Assembly (NCBI RefSeq): GCF_003952725.1
Contig: NZ_CP032509.1
Span: 62,001 to 126,000 of the forward strand
Origin: Georhizobium profundi
GTDB taxonomy: Bacteria; Pseudomonadota; Alphaproteobacteria; Rhizobiales; Rhizobiaceae
Length of the DNA stretch: 64,000 bases
Reading direction: 5' to 3'
How positions within the stretch are numbered: the stretch's first letter is position 1; the number at the start of each line of letters is the position of its first letter. The translations under genes were made by a program, and so were the position numbers. Positions 10,616-20,296 of this stretch are shown piece after piece. The notes below the pieces were generated by a model that worked only from the letters and a program-made list of their open reading frames with translations, searched no databases and had not been told where the DNA came from.

Positions 10616-11550
10616 CAGGAGAGGACCGTGCCCTTCGCGATGCGTCCGCCGCGCTGGAAGTCGTCCGCCGCCAACGGCTTTCCGCCGGCGCGCTGCAATT
10701 TCACGAGGCGTACCGCGCCGTCCGCGCAGGCAATGGACAAATCGTCATCCAGCACCGTGCCGGGCGTGCCGCTGCCTTCTACGAGGCGCGATGCCAGCAC
10801 CTTCACGCGCTCGGGCTTGCCGGAAAATTCAGCTTCGAACCACGCGCCTGGAAAAGGCGACAGCCCGCGGATGTGGTTGTGGACGTCTGCCGAGGGTCTG
10901 GAGAAATCGATCCGCGTTTCCGACTTGTCGATCTTGCGGGCGTAGGTCGCGCCCTCTTCTGGCTGCGGGGTGAGCGTCAGGGTCCCCGCCTCCAGCGCTT
11001 TCATCGCGCGGGCCATCAGGCTGCCGCCGATCACCATCATGCGATCGTGGAGTTCGCCGGTGGTCATGTCGGGCTCGATCGTCACGCGCTCGGTGAGTGC
11101 CACGGGGCCGGTGTCGAGGCCGGCATCCATCTTCATCACCATCATGCCGGTTTCCTTATCGCCGGCCATGATTGCCCGGTGGATGGGAGCCGCACCGCGC
11201 CAACGCGGCAGCAGCGACGCATGGCCATTTAAACAGCCGTGATGGGGCGCATCAAGGATCGGCTGCGGCAAGAGCATCCCATAGGCGACGACGACGGCGA
11301 CGTCGGGTTTCAGAGCAGCAAAAGCTGCCTGTTCCTCGGCGCTTTTCAGGCTTGTCGGCGTGCGCACCTCGAAGCCCAGGAGTTCGGCCTGCTGGTGCAC
11401 AGGCGACTTGACGGGAGCCAGACCTCGACGGCCACCGGGCCGTGGCGGCTGCGTGTAGACGGCGAGGATCTGGTGCCCGTCCTGCGCCAACGCGGCGAGC
11501 GTCGGCACCGCAAATTCCGGCGTTCCCATGAAGACGATCTTCAACGGCAT
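10615..11550 (-). CDS. fmt: methionyl-tRNA formyltransferase
   Basis: A 311-residue enzyme that formylates initiator Met-tRNA using 10-formyl-tetrahydrofolate. Visible are the N-terminal [12 protein letters not shown], the formyl-transfer region with the catalytic Asn and His in [20 protein letters not shown], and the catalytic Asp in [10 protein letters not shown]. The usual NIH triad is NGH here; the middle residue is not catalytic. It lies between def (39 bases upstream) and truA (one-base overlap). Its substrate relation to deformylase explains the pairing. Confidence 0.97.
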   Translation of the reverse strand: MPLKIVFMGTPEFAVPTLAALAQDGHQILAVYTQPPRPGGRRGLAPVKSPVHQQAELLGFEVRTPTSLKSAEEQAAFAALKPDVAVVVAYGMLLPQPILDAPHHGCLNGHASLLPRWRGAAPIHRAIMAGDKETGMMVMKMDAGLDTGPVALTERVTIEPDMTTGELHDRMMVIGGSLMARAMKALEAGTLTLTPQPEEGATYARKIDKSETRIDFSRPSADVHNHIRGLSPFPGAWFEAEFSGKPERVKVLASRLVEGSGTPGTVLDDDLSIACADGAVRLVKLQRAGGKPLAADDFQRGGRIAKGTVLS

Positions 11551-11589
11551 CGGATCACTTTCCGCAGGCGCAGCCGCCTGCCGGCCAAT

Positions 11590-12114
11590 TCAGAGCGCCG
11601 AGGCCGGCCGCGACTTGGCGAGCTTGGTGAATTTGCGCACGACCATGTCGCGCTTCAGCTTCGAAATGTGGTCGATGAAGAGCACGCCGTTCAAATGGTC
11701 GAGTTCATGCTGGAGGCAAGTGGCGAGAAGGCCATCGGCCTCGACGGTGCGCTCGTTACCGTCGATGTCCAGGTGACGCACGGTGACCCGTGCCGGTCGC
11801 TCGACCTCGGCATAATAGTCGGGGATGGAGAGGCAGCCCTCTTCATAGACCGACCGTTCATCCGAGGATGCCAGGATCTCCGGGTTGATGAAAATCTGGG
11901 GCTGGCGGCCCTCCTCTTCCTTCGCGACATCGATCACCAGCAGTCGGCGCGGCACACCGATCTGGATGGCGGCCAGGCCGATGCCCGGCGCATCATACAT
12001 GGTCTCGAGCATATCATCGACGAGCCGGCGCACGTCGCCATCGACGCGTTCGAGCGGCTCGGAGTGCTGGCGCAGCACGGGATCGGGAAGGAGGACGAGT
12101 GGCTTGATGGTCAT
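11590..12114 (-). CDS. def: peptide deformylase
   Basis: A 174-residue metalloenzyme that removes the N-formyl group from nascent proteins. All three motifs are present: [19 protein letters not shown] (the Cys is a metal ligand) and QHELDHLNG (the HExxH metal site with the catalytic Glu). ATG at 12114 gives [15 protein letters not shown], the normal N-terminus; an in-frame TTG at 12123 would add three residues. First gene of the def-fmt-truA cluster and divergent from rmuC. Confidence 0.97.
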   Translation of the reverse strand: MTIKPLVLLPDPVLRQHSEPLERVDGDVRRLVDDMLETMYDAPGIGLAAIQIGVPRRLLVIDVAKEEEGRQPQIFINPEILASSDERSVYEEGCLSIPDYYAEVERPARVTVRHLDIDGNERTVEADGLLATCLQHELDHLNGVLFIDHISKLKRDMVVRKFTKLAKSRPASAL

Positions 12115-12257
12115 GCCCGGCAATTAAGCATCGCCGGCTTTCTCGTCAATCTTCCGCTTGCGCAACGAGGCCTCTGGGCTTGCAGGTCACCGCGAGACCG
12201 TTAAGCCTGTTCACGTTTTGATCTGGCATGGAGCAGAAATCCGTGTAGGATTTGGGG

Positions 12258-13472
12258 ATGGTCGACTTGTCTCTCCTCGCGCAGCCTCTCTTCACCCTCG
12301 GCGATACCGCCGTCAGCTTCGGCATGGCTGGTGCTGCGTTGCTGGTGATTCTCGCCATCCTGTGGATGTGGCGCTCCGCCGTCCGGCGTACCGAACGTGC
12401 CGAGCTCGTGCAAGCGGCGGAGGAGAGCGAGCAGCGGCTTGCCGAGATCCTCAAGGCGCAGTCGGAAATGCAGGGACGCATGGCGACCATGGCCGAGCTT
12501 TTCGGCGCACGGCAGGCGGAACTCAATCAGTCGATCCAGCAGCGGCTGGACGGCATGACGCAGCGGCTCGGCACGACGCTCACCGAGCAGACGCGCTCGA
12601 CACACGAGAACCTGACGAAGCTTCAGGAGCGCCTTGCCGTCATCGACACGGCGCAGAACAACATCCAGTCGCTCGCCAAGGATGTCGTGGGGCTGCAGGC
12701 GATCCTCACGAACAAGCAGACGCGCGGTGCGTTCGGCCAGTCGCGCATGGAAACCATTATCGCCGATGCGCTGCCGATGGGCAGCTACACTTTTCAAGCG
12801 ACGCTTTCCAACAATCAGCGGCCCGACTGCCTGATCCATATGCCGAATGGACAGCCCTCGCTTGCGATCGACGCCAAGTTTCCGCTCGAAGCGTGGCATG
12901 CCATCCGGGCGGCGGAGAATGCGGAAGCGGCGAAGCCGGCTGCGCAACAGTTTCGCCGTGACATGGACGTGCATATCCGAGCCATATCGGAAAAATATTT
13001 GATCAAGGGCGAGACGCAGGACACGGCGTTTCTCTTCGTGCCGTCGGAATCGATCTTCGCCGAAATCCACGAGAATTTCGAGGAGATCGTCCAACGCGCG
13101 CACCGTGCCCGCGTTGTCATCGTCTCGCCCTCGCTGCTCATGCTGTCGATCCAGGTGGTGCAGGCGATACTGCGTGACCAGCGCATGCGCGAACAGGCGC
13201 ATCTCATCCAAGGCGAAGTGGCAAAGCTGATGATGGATCTGACGCGGCTCGATCAGCGCGTGCGGAACCTGCAGACCCATTTCGGCCAGACGCAGAAAGA
13301 CATCGACCAGATCGTCACTTCGACCGACAAGCTCGCCAAGCGGGGAGCCCGGATCGAGGCACTGGAACTCGAGGCACCCGGTGCCGACACCGCTCAGCCA
13401 GCCGCCGAGCCGACCCAGGCGGTCGAGAGCCGCACCGGGTCATTGCGGCTGCGCGTGGTGGAAGAAGACTGA
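12258..13472 (+). CDS. rmuC: DNA recombination protein RmuC
   Basis: A 404-residue protein with an N-terminal membrane helix (about 13-36, AALLVILAILWMW), a long coiled coil (about 40-150), and the RmuC core with GAFGQSRMETIIADALP, RPDCLIHMP and IDAKFPLEAW. RmuC limits inversion at short inverted repeats and has a predicted nuclease-like fold; its biochemical activity is unsettled. AGGA lies 8 bases before ATG 12258, which decides the start over the TTG at 12252. It is divergent from def. Confidence 0.94.
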   Translation: MVDLSLLAQPLFTLGDTAVSFGMAGAALLVILAILWMWRSAVRRTERAELVQAAEESEQRLAEILKAQSEMQGRMATMAELFGARQAELNQSIQQRLDGMTQRLGTTLTEQTRSTHENLTKLQERLAVIDTAQNNIQSLAKDVVGLQAILTNKQTRGAFGQSRMETIIADALPMGSYTFQATLSNNQRPDCLIHMPNGQPSLAIDAKFPLEAWHAIRAAENAEAAKPAAQQFRRDMDVHIRAISEKYLIKGETQDTAFLFVPSESIFAEIHENFEEIVQRAHRARVVIVSPSLLMLSIQVVQAILRDQRMREQAHLIQGEVAKLMMDLTRLDQRVRNLQTHFGQTQKDIDQIVTSTDKLAKRGARIEALELEAPGADTAQPAAEPTQAVESRTGSLRLRVVEED

Positions 13473-13541
13473 CACCCCCTTGCCGGCCCAGCCGAAAAAG
13501 GCAGAGTGGCCGGCGCATTCAAGCGGGGAGACAATCAGGGC

Positions 13542-14456
13542 ATGATCACCGTCGTCGGCTCCATCAACATGGACCTCATCGCCAATGTCGCGCGATTGCC
13601 GAAACCGGGCGAGACGCTGGCGGGCACTGCGTTTGCCACTGCAGCCGGTGGCAAGGGCGCCAACCAGGCGCTGGCCGCGCGCCGCGCCGGCGCCGATGTG
13701 GCGATGGTGGGTGCCGTTGGAGCGGATGGCTTTGCCGATGAGGCGCTCGCGCTTCTCGCCGAAGCGGGAGCCGATCTCGATAAGGTGGCTCGCGTCGAAG
13801 GCGCCACCGGCATCGCCTCGATTCTGGTCGGTGCAGAAGACGGCGACAATGTCATCGTGGTCGTCGCCGGTGCCAATGGTGAAGTTAGCGCGGATGCGGC
13901 AAAAGCGGCCGTCGACCGGATGGGCAAGGACGATACGCTGCTTCTGCAGATGGAAATACCGGCGCCTGCGATCGAAGCGGCGCTGAACGCGGCGCGCGAC
14001 AGGAGCATCCGCAGCATCCTCAATGTCGCGCCCCTGACGGAGGATGCAATCACGCTCGCTCCGCTCGCCAGCATCGTCATCGCCAATGAAACGGAATTTG
14101 CGTTGCTCTGCCGTGCCAAGGACCAGTCTGCGGCCGAGCGTGAGGATGCGATGCAGGCGATGAGCCGGGACCGCGACCAGACGATCATCGTGACGCTTGG
14201 CGCCGATGGCGTGATGGCCTTTCACGAAGGCCGGATGCATCACGTGCAGGGGCTATCGATCAAGCCGGTCGATACGGTCGGCGCGGGCGACACGTTCTGC
14301 GGCTATCTCGCAACCGGGCTCGATGCCGGCCTCGATTTCGAGCTGGCGCTCCGGCGCGCGGCCGCTGCCGGCAGCCTCGCCTGTCTCAAGCCCGGCGCGC
14401 AGCCCTCGATCCCCACGGCTGTGGAGGTCGATGCCGCGCTGGCCGACACCCAGTAA
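13542..14456 (+). CDS. rbsK: ribokinase
   Basis: A 304-residue PfkB-family kinase. VVGSINMDLIANVARLPKPGETL at the N-terminus, the GGKGANQALAARRAGA substrate motif and the C-terminal DTVGAGDTFCGYLATGL with the catalytic Asp are the ribokinase signatures. It phosphorylates D-ribose to ribose 5-phosphate. ATG at 13542 fits the family start; an in-frame GTG at 13506 is unlikely. It lies 69 bases after rmuC with no ribose transporter next to it, so it may serve ribose from nucleoside breakdown. It converges with the ATP-grasp gene, 8 bases between stops. Confidence 0.93.
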   Translation: MITVVGSINMDLIANVARLPKPGETLAGTAFATAAGGKGANQALAARRAGADVAMVGAVGADGFADEALALLAEAGADLDKVARVEGATGIASILVGAEDGDNVIVVVAGANGEVSADAAKAAVDRMGKDDTLLLQMEIPAPAIEAALNAARDRSIRSILNVAPLTEDAITLAPLASIVIANETEFALLCRAKDQSAAEREDAMQAMSRDRDQTIIVTLGADGVMAFHEGRMHHVQGLSIKPVDTVGAGDTFCGYLATGLDAGLDFELALRRAAAAGSLACLKPGAQPSIPTAVEVDAALADTQ

Positions 14457-14464
14457 GCGGGCGC

Positions 14465-15919
14465 TCAACCCTCGAGGCGTTCGAGGAACCAGTTGGTCAG
14501 CCTGGTCCAGACTTCATCCTTCTCGGCGAAATCCTCGACACCATGTTCTAGGTTCGGATTGTCGTTGACCTCGATCACGAACACGCCATCGTCGGTCTCT
14601 TTGAGATCGACGCCATAGAACCCGTCGCCGATGCAGCGCGCAGCACGCAGGCCCGTGTCGAGCACGAGCGGTGGCGCGGATGCCAGCGAAAAACCACGGA
14701 AGCCGCCTTCGAGCGGCTTGCCGCCGGTATCGTGCTTGATGATCTGCCAGTGTTCCTTGGCCATCAGATACTGCACCGCGAACAGCGGTTTGCCGCCAAG
14801 CACCCCGATGCGCCAGTCATAGGCCGTGGGCATGAATTTCTGCGCCAGCAGCAGGTCGGAATCCTCAAGCCAGGTCGTTGCGAGCGCCTTCAGCTCTTCG
14901 AGAGACCCCACCTTGGAGACGCCGCGCGAAAATGACGAATCCGGGATCTTCAGCACCATCGGAAATCCCAGAAGATCGGCGGCGCGCGGCAGGTCGTCTA
15001 TGCCGGCAATCATCACCGTCTTCGGCACAGGGATGCCGTTTCCAGCCATCAGCTCGTCGAGATAGACCTTGTTGGTGCAGCGGATCATCGAAACCGGATC
15101 GTCGATCACCGGCATGCCTTCCTGCTGGGCACGGCGCGCGAAGCGATAGGTGTGGTTGGAGATCGACGTCGTTTCGCGGATGAAGAGCGCATCGTAGTTG
15201 GCAAGCCGCGACAGGTCGCGCTTGCCGATCGGCTCCACTTCCACGCCCATGCGCGCGGCGATCCGCGCCCAGTGCTTCAGGCTCGATATGGACGATGGTG
15301 GCAATGCCTCGTTGGCATCGACGAGGGTGGCGAAGGTGTATTTCGCCGGTGTCTTGGCCTTGGCATCGCGCCATTGCCGCCCCGTATAGCGGTTGAGGCA
15401 TTCGAAGAAGAAGGCCCGCTCCTTGTCGGAAAGCTTCGTCACCGAGCCGAGCGCCACCTTCGGGATCGAGAGCCAGGCGCCATTGTCCTTGATGGTGACT
15501 TCGACGAAGGGAGCGCGGAACCAGTCGAAGACGAGGCGCGCAAAGCGCTCCAGGCGCTGGTCGGCAGTGTAGCCGAAAAAGATGTTGAGCCGGCTCGGCC
15601 GCTCGCCGGCCTTTACGCAGACCTTGTTCAGCGTGTCTTCGAGCTCGGGGACCGCGTTTTCGTAAAGCTTGCGCGCCGACAGGTCGATGATCGTCTCGAC
15701 GGACGGAATCACGCGCTGGCCGCGCGCGCCGGCGAGCAGCGAGGCGTAATAGCCGCGGCTCTGGTAGCGATAGGAGCGCGCCAGGTTGATGATGTTCGGA
15801 CGGGAGCCCCGAAACAGTTCCGGCCGCGCCAGGTAGTCGCGGGTCGCAAGCACTTTGTGGGAGGTCGCCGCATGGTCGATGTCGTTCATGCGCGACGACA
15901 GAATCACCCAGTTGAACAT
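14465..15919 (-). CDS. RimK-like ATP-grasp ligase with RLAN N-terminal domain
   Basis: A 484-residue predicted amide-bond-forming ligase. Residues about 1-165 match the RLAN domain (RimK-like ATP-grasp N-terminal domain). The ATP-grasp part runs from about 265 to 480, with nucleotide-contacting Lys324 in MVLKIPDSSFSRGVSKVG, Lys361/Arg370 in AQKFMPTAYDWRIGVL, and the metal ligands in VIEVNDNPN (Glu450, Asn452, Asn454). RimK-type enzymes add amino acids to a carboxylate using ATP; the substrate here is unknown. ATG 15919 overlaps the stop of the GNAT-C39 gene by one base (TGATG), so the two are translationally coupled. No signal peptide or membrane segment: cytoplasmic. Confidence 0.88.
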   Translation of the reverse strand: MFNWVILSSRMNDIDHAATSHKVLATRDYLARPELFRGSRPNIINLARSYRYQSRGYYASLLAGARGQRVIPSVETIIDLSARKLYENAVPELEDTLNKVCVKAGERPSRLNIFFGYTADQRLERFARLVFDWFRAPFVEVTIKDNGAWLSIPKVALGSVTKLSDKERAFFFECLNRYTGRQWRDAKAKTPAKYTFATLVDANEALPPSSISSLKHWARIAARMGVEVEPIGKRDLSRLANYDALFIRETTSISNHTYRFARRAQQEGMPVIDDPVSMIRCTNKVYLDELMAGNGIPVPKTVMIAGIDDLPRAADLLGFPMVLKIPDSSFSRGVSKVGSLEELKALATTWLEDSDLLLAQKFMPTAYDWRIGVLGGKPLFAVQYLMAKEHWQIIKHDTGGKPLEGGFRGFSLASAPPLVLDTGLRAARCIGDGFYGVDLKETDDGVFVIEVNDNPNLEHGVEDFAEKDEVWTRLTNWFLERLEG

Positions 15920-17028
15920 CAGGACCGTCTGCCTTTCAGAATCACCGCAGCACGCAGGTTGGAGCGGCCGAAACGGGTGATGCGATCGAATATGTCGTAG
16001 GGAACCGGCAGGTTGGATGCGTCCGACGCCGTTTCGGACGTTTTCTCTTCCACCCACGGATCATTGATAATCAGGTGCCGACCATCGTCACCATGCACGA
16101 GCACCCAGTGCGGCACCTTCTTGCCGAACATGTAATAGCCGGAGATCAGGACGATGGCCGAATGGCCCCGTTCGATCGCAGCCCGGATCGTATGCAGCGA
16201 AGCGGCAAAATTGAGGACGGGAATGGCCGCTTCTTCCACCCGGCGACGAAAATCGCGCTGGGCCAGTTCCATGACCTGGCGCTTCTCCAGGTTCCGGACC
16301 GTGTCGAGGAAAAGCACGTTGGTGTCGGTGACGTAGATCTCCGGCTCCAGCCCATAGGCATGGGCCGTAACGGCAAGGCCAAACGGTTCGCAGCCGCCCA
16401 TGCCTGACATCATGAACACGGTCGTCGCCTCGCGCCAGAAGCGTATTTCCCAGACGGGATCCAGGTAATCGCGCGACACATAGCGCGCGAGCGCCATGTT
16501 CAGGCAGGCGGCACCGCAGGTAAAATCCGTCGTCTGCTCGTAGAACGGCGTCACGTAATCCTGATGCTCGTCGTCGCGCAGGCGCTTCTCAAAGCGCAAC
16601 GCGCGGCTGTGGTCCTCGTAATAATTCTCGTAGACGCCGATGCGGCGATAGCCGGAGCGTTTGTAGAGCGCGATCGCCGGCATGTTGTCTTCCCGCACTT
16701 CAAGCCGCAGGAGGAAGCGGTCATGCTGCTTGGCAGCCTCTTCCGCCTTGGCCAGCAGCGTCTTGCCGGCACCCTGCCCCTTGGCGTCTGGCGCAACCGC
16801 GATGGAATAGAGCCGCGCGAGACCCGTGCCCTTGCGAAACAAAAGCATCGCGTAGCCGACGATGCGCCCGGCCTCGTTGCACGCCACGATCGTCTCGGCT
16901 GTCGGCCGGTTGATCAACGCGCGAAAGGAACGCCTTGAAATCCTGTCGGTCGTGAAGACGGCGTTCTCGATGGCGAGAAGGGCATCGATGTCGTCGTGGG
17001 TGGCGGGACGTATCCGCAGAGCGGACAT
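15919..17028 (-). CDS. GNAT acetyltransferase fused to C39-like cysteine peptidase
   Basis: A 369-residue two-domain protein. Residues 1-150 form a GNAT N-acetyltransferase with the acetyl-CoA loop around 74-90 (YSIAVAPDAKGQGAGKTLL). Residues about 158-369 form a papain-fold C39-like peptidase with oxyanion Gln165, nucleophile Cys171 (TDFTCGAACL), His307 (VPHWVLVHGDD) and Asp323 (INDPW), a complete catalytic set. C39 domains usually cut leader peptides of exported peptides, but no ABC exporter is fused or nearby. ATG 17028 is chosen because GGAAG lies 7 bases upstream. Likely an operon with the downstream RimK-like ligase. Substrate unknown. Confidence 0.88.
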   Translation of the reverse strand: MSALRIRPATHDDIDALLAIENAVFTTDRISRRSFRALINRPTAETIVACNEAGRIVGYAMLLFRKGTGLARLYSIAVAPDAKGQGAGKTLLAKAEEAAKQHDRFLLRLEVREDNMPAIALYKRSGYRRIGVYENYYEDHSRALRFEKRLRDDEHQDYVTPFYEQTTDFTCGAACLNMALARYVSRDYLDPVWEIRFWREATTVFMMSGMGGCEPFGLAVTAHAYGLEPEIYVTDTNVLFLDTVRNLEKRQVMELAQRDFRRRVEEAAIPVLNFAASLHTIRAAIERGHSAIVLISGYYMFGKKVPHWVLVHGDDGRHLIINDPWVEEKTSETASDASNLPVPYDIFDRITRFGRSNLRAAVILKGRRS

Positions 17029-17068
17029 AGGAATACTTCCAAAAGGTGCGCCGCGTGTGGCACGGCTG

Positions 17069-17138
17069 CTTTGCATGGGCCGACCTTATCACCGGCAGGC
17101 TTAGCGGCGGAATGGGCCAACCACCCGCCCATGCAAAG
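17069..17138 (-). repeat. 12-bp inverted repeat between hrcA and the GNAT-C39 gene
   Basis: CTTTGCATGGGC (17069-17080) and GCCCATGCAAAG (17127-17138) are perfect reverse complements 46 bases apart. On the minus strand they lie in the 122-base gap after the hrcA stop and before the GNAT-C39 start. Within the spacer, a second copy of the GGCCCAT core can pair with the first-transcribed arm, so two exclusive hairpins are possible. It may be a terminator/attenuator or a protein-binding site. Confidence 0.6.
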
Positions 17139-17150
17139 AAATATGATCGA

Positions 17151-18269
17151 TCAGCGCATCATCTTCGAGACGAGCTGTGCGGTATAATCGACCATCGGAA
17201 CAATCCGCGCATAGTTCAACCGGGTTGGCCCGATCACGCCCACAGCGCCGACCACACGCGCTTCGCTATCGCGATAGGGCGCAACGATGAGCGACGAGCC
17301 GGACAGCGAAAAAAGCTTATTTTCGGAGCCGATGAAGATGCGGACACCTGATCCTTCCTCGGCGAGCGTCATCAGCTGCACGAGGCTATCCTTCTTCTCC
17401 AGTTCATCGAACAGGAGCCGCAGCCGCTCGATATCTTCGCCGCCAGAGACGCTGTCGAGCAGGTTGGCACGGCCACGCACGATGAGCTGGGCGGGCTGAT
17501 CCTTGCCGCTGCCCGACCAGACGGCGAGCCCCCGGGAGACGAGATCCTGGCTGAGTTCATCCAGTTCGCGCGTCAATTCGGATTTCAGCGTCTCCAGCTC
17601 GCGGCGCACTTCCGGGATCGTGCGGCCGGCGAGATGCGCGTTGAGAAAGTTCGAGGCCTCGGTCAGCTGCGACGCGGTGGTCCCGACCGGCAATTCCAGG
17701 ATGCGGTTTTCAACATGGTCGTGCTCGCCCACAAGGACGGCGAGCGCGCGGGTCGGGTCCAGCCGGATGAACTCGATGTGCTTCAGCACCGTGTCGGATT
17801 TCGCCGCAATCACAAGACCCGCGCCGCGCGAGAGCCCCGACAGCATCTGGCTCGCATCGGTCAGAAGGTTCTCGACCGTCTGGTCGCGGTCGCGGTGGGT
17901 CTGGCGGATCTGCGTCTCGATCTGCACCCGCTCGTCATCGGACAGCGCGCCCGCCTGCATGAAGGCATCAACGAAGAAGCGCAGCCCCTGCTGGGTCGGC
18001 AGCCGCCCGGCCGAGATATGCGGCGCATAGATGAGGCCGAGATGTTCCAGATCGCTCATCACGTTTCGCACGGATGCGGGCGAGAGCGCCATGGGCAGGA
18101 TGCGCGACAGGTTGCGCGACCCGACGGGTTCGCCCGATTCAAGGTAGGATTCGACAATGCGTCGGAAGATCTCGCCGGTCCGGTCGTCAAGCGCTCCCGA
18201 AAGCGATGATGATCCGGACAAGGAAGCCGAGCCTTGGCTCAGCTTTGGCGTCTTGGAGAAGCTGTTCAC
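17151..18269 (-). CDS. hrcA: heat-inducible transcription repressor HrcA
   Basis: A protein of about 372 residues that represses heat-shock operons by binding CIRCE elements. The winged-helix N-terminus ([56 protein letters not shown]) and the following GAF-like dimer domain are typical. The start is uncertain: ATG at 18341 gives 396 residues, longer than usual, with no proper ribosome-binding site. GTG at 18269, with GGAG about 11 bases upstream, gives a length nearer the family's. Divergent from rph. No CIRCE repeat was seen in the window, so its targets (groESL) lie elsewhere. Confidence 0.93.
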   Translation of the reverse strand: MNSFSKTPKLSQGSASLSGSSSLSGALDDRTGEIFRRIVESYLESGEPVGSRNLSRILPMALSPASVRNVMSDLEHLGLIYAPHISAGRLPTQQGLRFFVDAFMQAGALSDDERVQIETQIRQTHRDRDQTVENLLTDASQMLSGLSRGAGLVIAAKSDTVLKHIEFIRLDPTRALAVLVGEHDHVENRILELPVGTTASQLTEASNFLNAHLAGRTIPEVRRELETLKSELTRELDELSQDLVSRGLAVWSGSGKDQPAQLIVRGRANLLDSVSGGEDIERLRLLFDELEKKDSLVQLMTLAEEGSGVRIFIGSENKLFSLSGSSLIVAPYRDSEARVVGAVGVIGPTRLNYARIVPMVDYTAQLVSKMMR

Positions 18270-18421
18270 GTTGGTGGTCGACTCCGTGCCATTCGTCCTC
18301 AGATATAGTGTCTCCGCGAAGCGGACGGAAGAGAGGCGCATCCTGCGCCATCAGGCTTTTCCTTTGCAAGCGGGCTTTGCCGACGATAGAAGGCAGCCAA
18401 CTTGATCAGCAGGAGCTCCCA

Positions 18422-19141
18422 ATGCGACCTTCAGGGCGGAAGCCAGACCAGATGCGCGCCGTTTCCTTCGAGCGGAACTTCTCCAAGCATGCGGAAGGCT
18501 CGTGTCTCGTGAAATTCGGCGATACGCATGTGCTCTGCACCGCATCGCTGGAAGAGCGGGTTCCGCCATGGTTGCGCAATGCCGGTCGCGGCTGGGTCAC
18601 GGCCGAATATGGCATGCTGCCGCGCGCCACCGGCGAGCGCATGCGCCGCGAGGCCGCTTCCGGCAAGCAGGGCGGCCGCACTGTGGAAATCCAGCGCCTC
18701 ATTGGCCGGTCGCTGCGCGCCGTCGTCAATCTGGAAGCGCTCGGCGAGCGCCAGATCTCGATCGACTGCGACGTGATCCAGGCCGATGGCGGCACGCGCA
18801 CCGCGTCCATCACCGGTGCATGGGTCGCCCTTCACGATTGCCTGAAATGGATGGAAGCGCGCAGCATGGTAAAAACCGATCGCGTGCTGAAAGACCATGT
18901 GGCAGCCGTTTCCTGCGGCATCTTGGCCAGCCAGCCGGTCATCGACCTCGACTATCTGGAGGATTCCGCCGCCGACACCGACGCCAACTTCGTCATGACG
19001 GCGTCTGGCGGCATCGTCGAGATCCAGGGCACGGCGGAGAAGGACCCGTTCTCGCAGGATGAATTCCAGACGCTGATGAGCCTTGCGCGCGCCGGCATCG
19101 ACGAGCTCGTCGGCCTGCAGAAGGCTGCGATCGGAGCATGA
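18422..19141 (+). CDS. rph: ribonuclease PH
   Basis: A 239-residue phosphorolytic 3'-to-5' exoribonuclease that trims tRNA 3' ends. It starts [20 protein letters not shown] and contains [12 protein letters not shown], the [14 protein letters not shown] motif, and the catalytic region around [24 protein letters not shown] lies just before the ATG at 18422. Divergent from hrcA, an arrangement conserved in Hyphomicrobiales. Its stop overlaps the start of the VOC gene by four bases (ATGA). Confidence 0.97.
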   Translation: MRPSGRKPDQMRAVSFERNFSKHAEGSCLVKFGDTHVLCTASLEERVPPWLRNAGRGWVTAEYGMLPRATGERMRREAASGKQGGRTVEIQRLIGRSLRAVVNLEALGERQISIDCDVIQADGGTRTASITGAWVALHDCLKWMEARSMVKTDRVLKDHVAAVSCGILASQPVIDLDYLEDSAADTDANFVMTASGGIVEIQGTAEKDPFSQDEFQTLMSLARAGIDELVGLQKAAIGA

Positions 19142-19563
19142 CGAACGGGCCCGCCGCACCCTCTGCCATCCTGGAATCGGCGCTTTACGCCGAGGACCTG
19201 GAGCGCGCGGAGGCGTTTTACGGCGGGATACTCGGCCTGGAGAAGATCGTGGCCGTCGAGGGACGCCACGTCTTCTTTCGCTGCGGCGCCGGCGTGTTGC
19301 TGATCTTCAATCCGCAAGCGACGCGGGAACCCTCTACGAATGCAGACATGCCGGTCCCACCGCATGGGACAATTGGCCAAGGGCATCTCTGTTTTTCCGC
19401 AAGCGCAGACGAGATCGACGGCTGGGTCATGCATCTCGCTGCAAACGGCGTCGCCATCGAGGCCGATTTCCATTGGCCGAATGGCGGCCGATCCATCTAT
19501 TTCCGCGATCCGGCCGGCAACAGCCTGGAATTCGCCGAACCCAAACTCTGGGGACTGGAATGA
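19138..19563 (+). CDS. VOC (glyoxalase/bleomycin-resistance fold) family protein
   Basis: A 141-residue single-domain VOC protein. Its metal-site-like positions are in [17 protein letters not shown] at the start, [10 protein letters not shown] in the middle and the closing [11 protein letters not shown]. The family includes glyoxalase I, dioxygenases and drug-binding proteins; the reaction here cannot be assigned. It overlaps rph by four bases and rdgB by four bases (both ATGA), so it is translated as part of the rph-VOC-rdgB unit. Confidence 0.88.
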   Translation: MTNGPAAPSAILESALYAEDLERAEAFYGGILGLEKIVAVEGRHVFFRCGAGVLLIFNPQATREPSTNADMPVPPHGTIGQGHLCFSASADEIDGWVMHLAANGVAIEADFHWPNGGRSIYFRDPAGNSLEFAEPKLWGLE

Positions 19564-20216
19564 GACGTCTGACGGAAAAAAAGCTCGTCGTCGCTTCGCA
19601 CAATGAGGGCAAGATCCGCGAGATCGCGGAGCTCATCGAGCCCTTCGGCTTCGAGATCGTGACTGCGAAATCGCTGGGCCTTCCCGAACCGAAGGAAACC
19701 GGGACGACGTTCGAGGAAAATGCGGCACTAAAGGCGCTTTCCGCAACGAAGGCGACCGGACTGCCCGCACTGTCCGATGACAGCGGCCTGATGGTGGACG
19801 CGCTTGGCGGAGAGCCCGGCGTCTACACGGCCGACTGGGCCGAACGGCCGGATGGCAGCCGCGACTTCATGATGGCGATGGAAAAGGTCGAGGCGCTGCT
19901 GTCCGAAAAGGGCGCCACATCGCCCGAGGAACGCCGTGCGCGCTTCGTATCGACGCTCTGCCTCAGCTGGCCGGATGGCCATGTGGAATTCTTCCGGGGC
20001 GAGGTCGAAGGCACGCTCGTCTGGCCGCCGCGCGGCAATGACGGCTTCGGCTATGATCCGGTGTTTCTGCCTGACGGGCATTCCCGCACCTTTGGGGAAA
20101 TGACGGCGACGGAGAAGCATGGCTGGGTTCCGGGTCAGGCCGAGGCGCTTTCCCACCGGGCGCGCGCCTTCAAGCTCTTCGCGGAAACAGGCCTTGCCGA
20201 ACGAAATGCGTCGTGA
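19560..20216 (+). CDS. rdgB: XTP/dITP pyrophosphatase (RdgB/HAM1)
   Basis: A 218-residue house-cleaning enzyme that hydrolyses dITP, XTP and other non-canonical purine nucleotides so they are not put into DNA or RNA. Family motifs seen: [15 protein letters not shown] near the N-terminus, [29 protein letters not shown], and the C-terminal [13 protein letters not shown] and SHRARAF. The ATG overlaps the stop of the VOC gene. It is placed between rph and hemW as in many rhizobia. Confidence 0.97.
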   Translation: MRRLTEKKLVVASHNEGKIREIAELIEPFGFEIVTAKSLGLPEPKETGTTFEENAALKALSATKATGLPALSDDSGLMVDALGGEPGVYTADWAERPDGSRDFMMAMEKVEALLSEKGATSPEERRARFVSTLCLSWPDGHVEFFRGEVEGTLVWPPRGNDGFGYDPVFLPDGHSRTFGEMTATEKHGWVPGQAEALSHRARAFKLFAETGLAERNAS

Positions 20217-20296
20217 GACGCGTTGATCATCGCGCGGATGCGTCGCGATTCGACGCAGATGGCCGCTGAACCGAAATCGTTGCGAAGACACTGGCC

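Noticed and set aside
17055..17080. TGGCACG near TTGC, resembling a sigma-54 promoter
   Set aside because: The spacing between the GG and GC elements is two bases too long and the orientation points away from the gene it would serve.
18270..18421. CIRCE element (TTAGCACTC-N9-GAGTGCTAA) near hrcA
   Set aside because: The motif is not present in the hrcA-rph intergenic region; in alphaproteobacteria it is normally upstream of groESL, which is outside the window.
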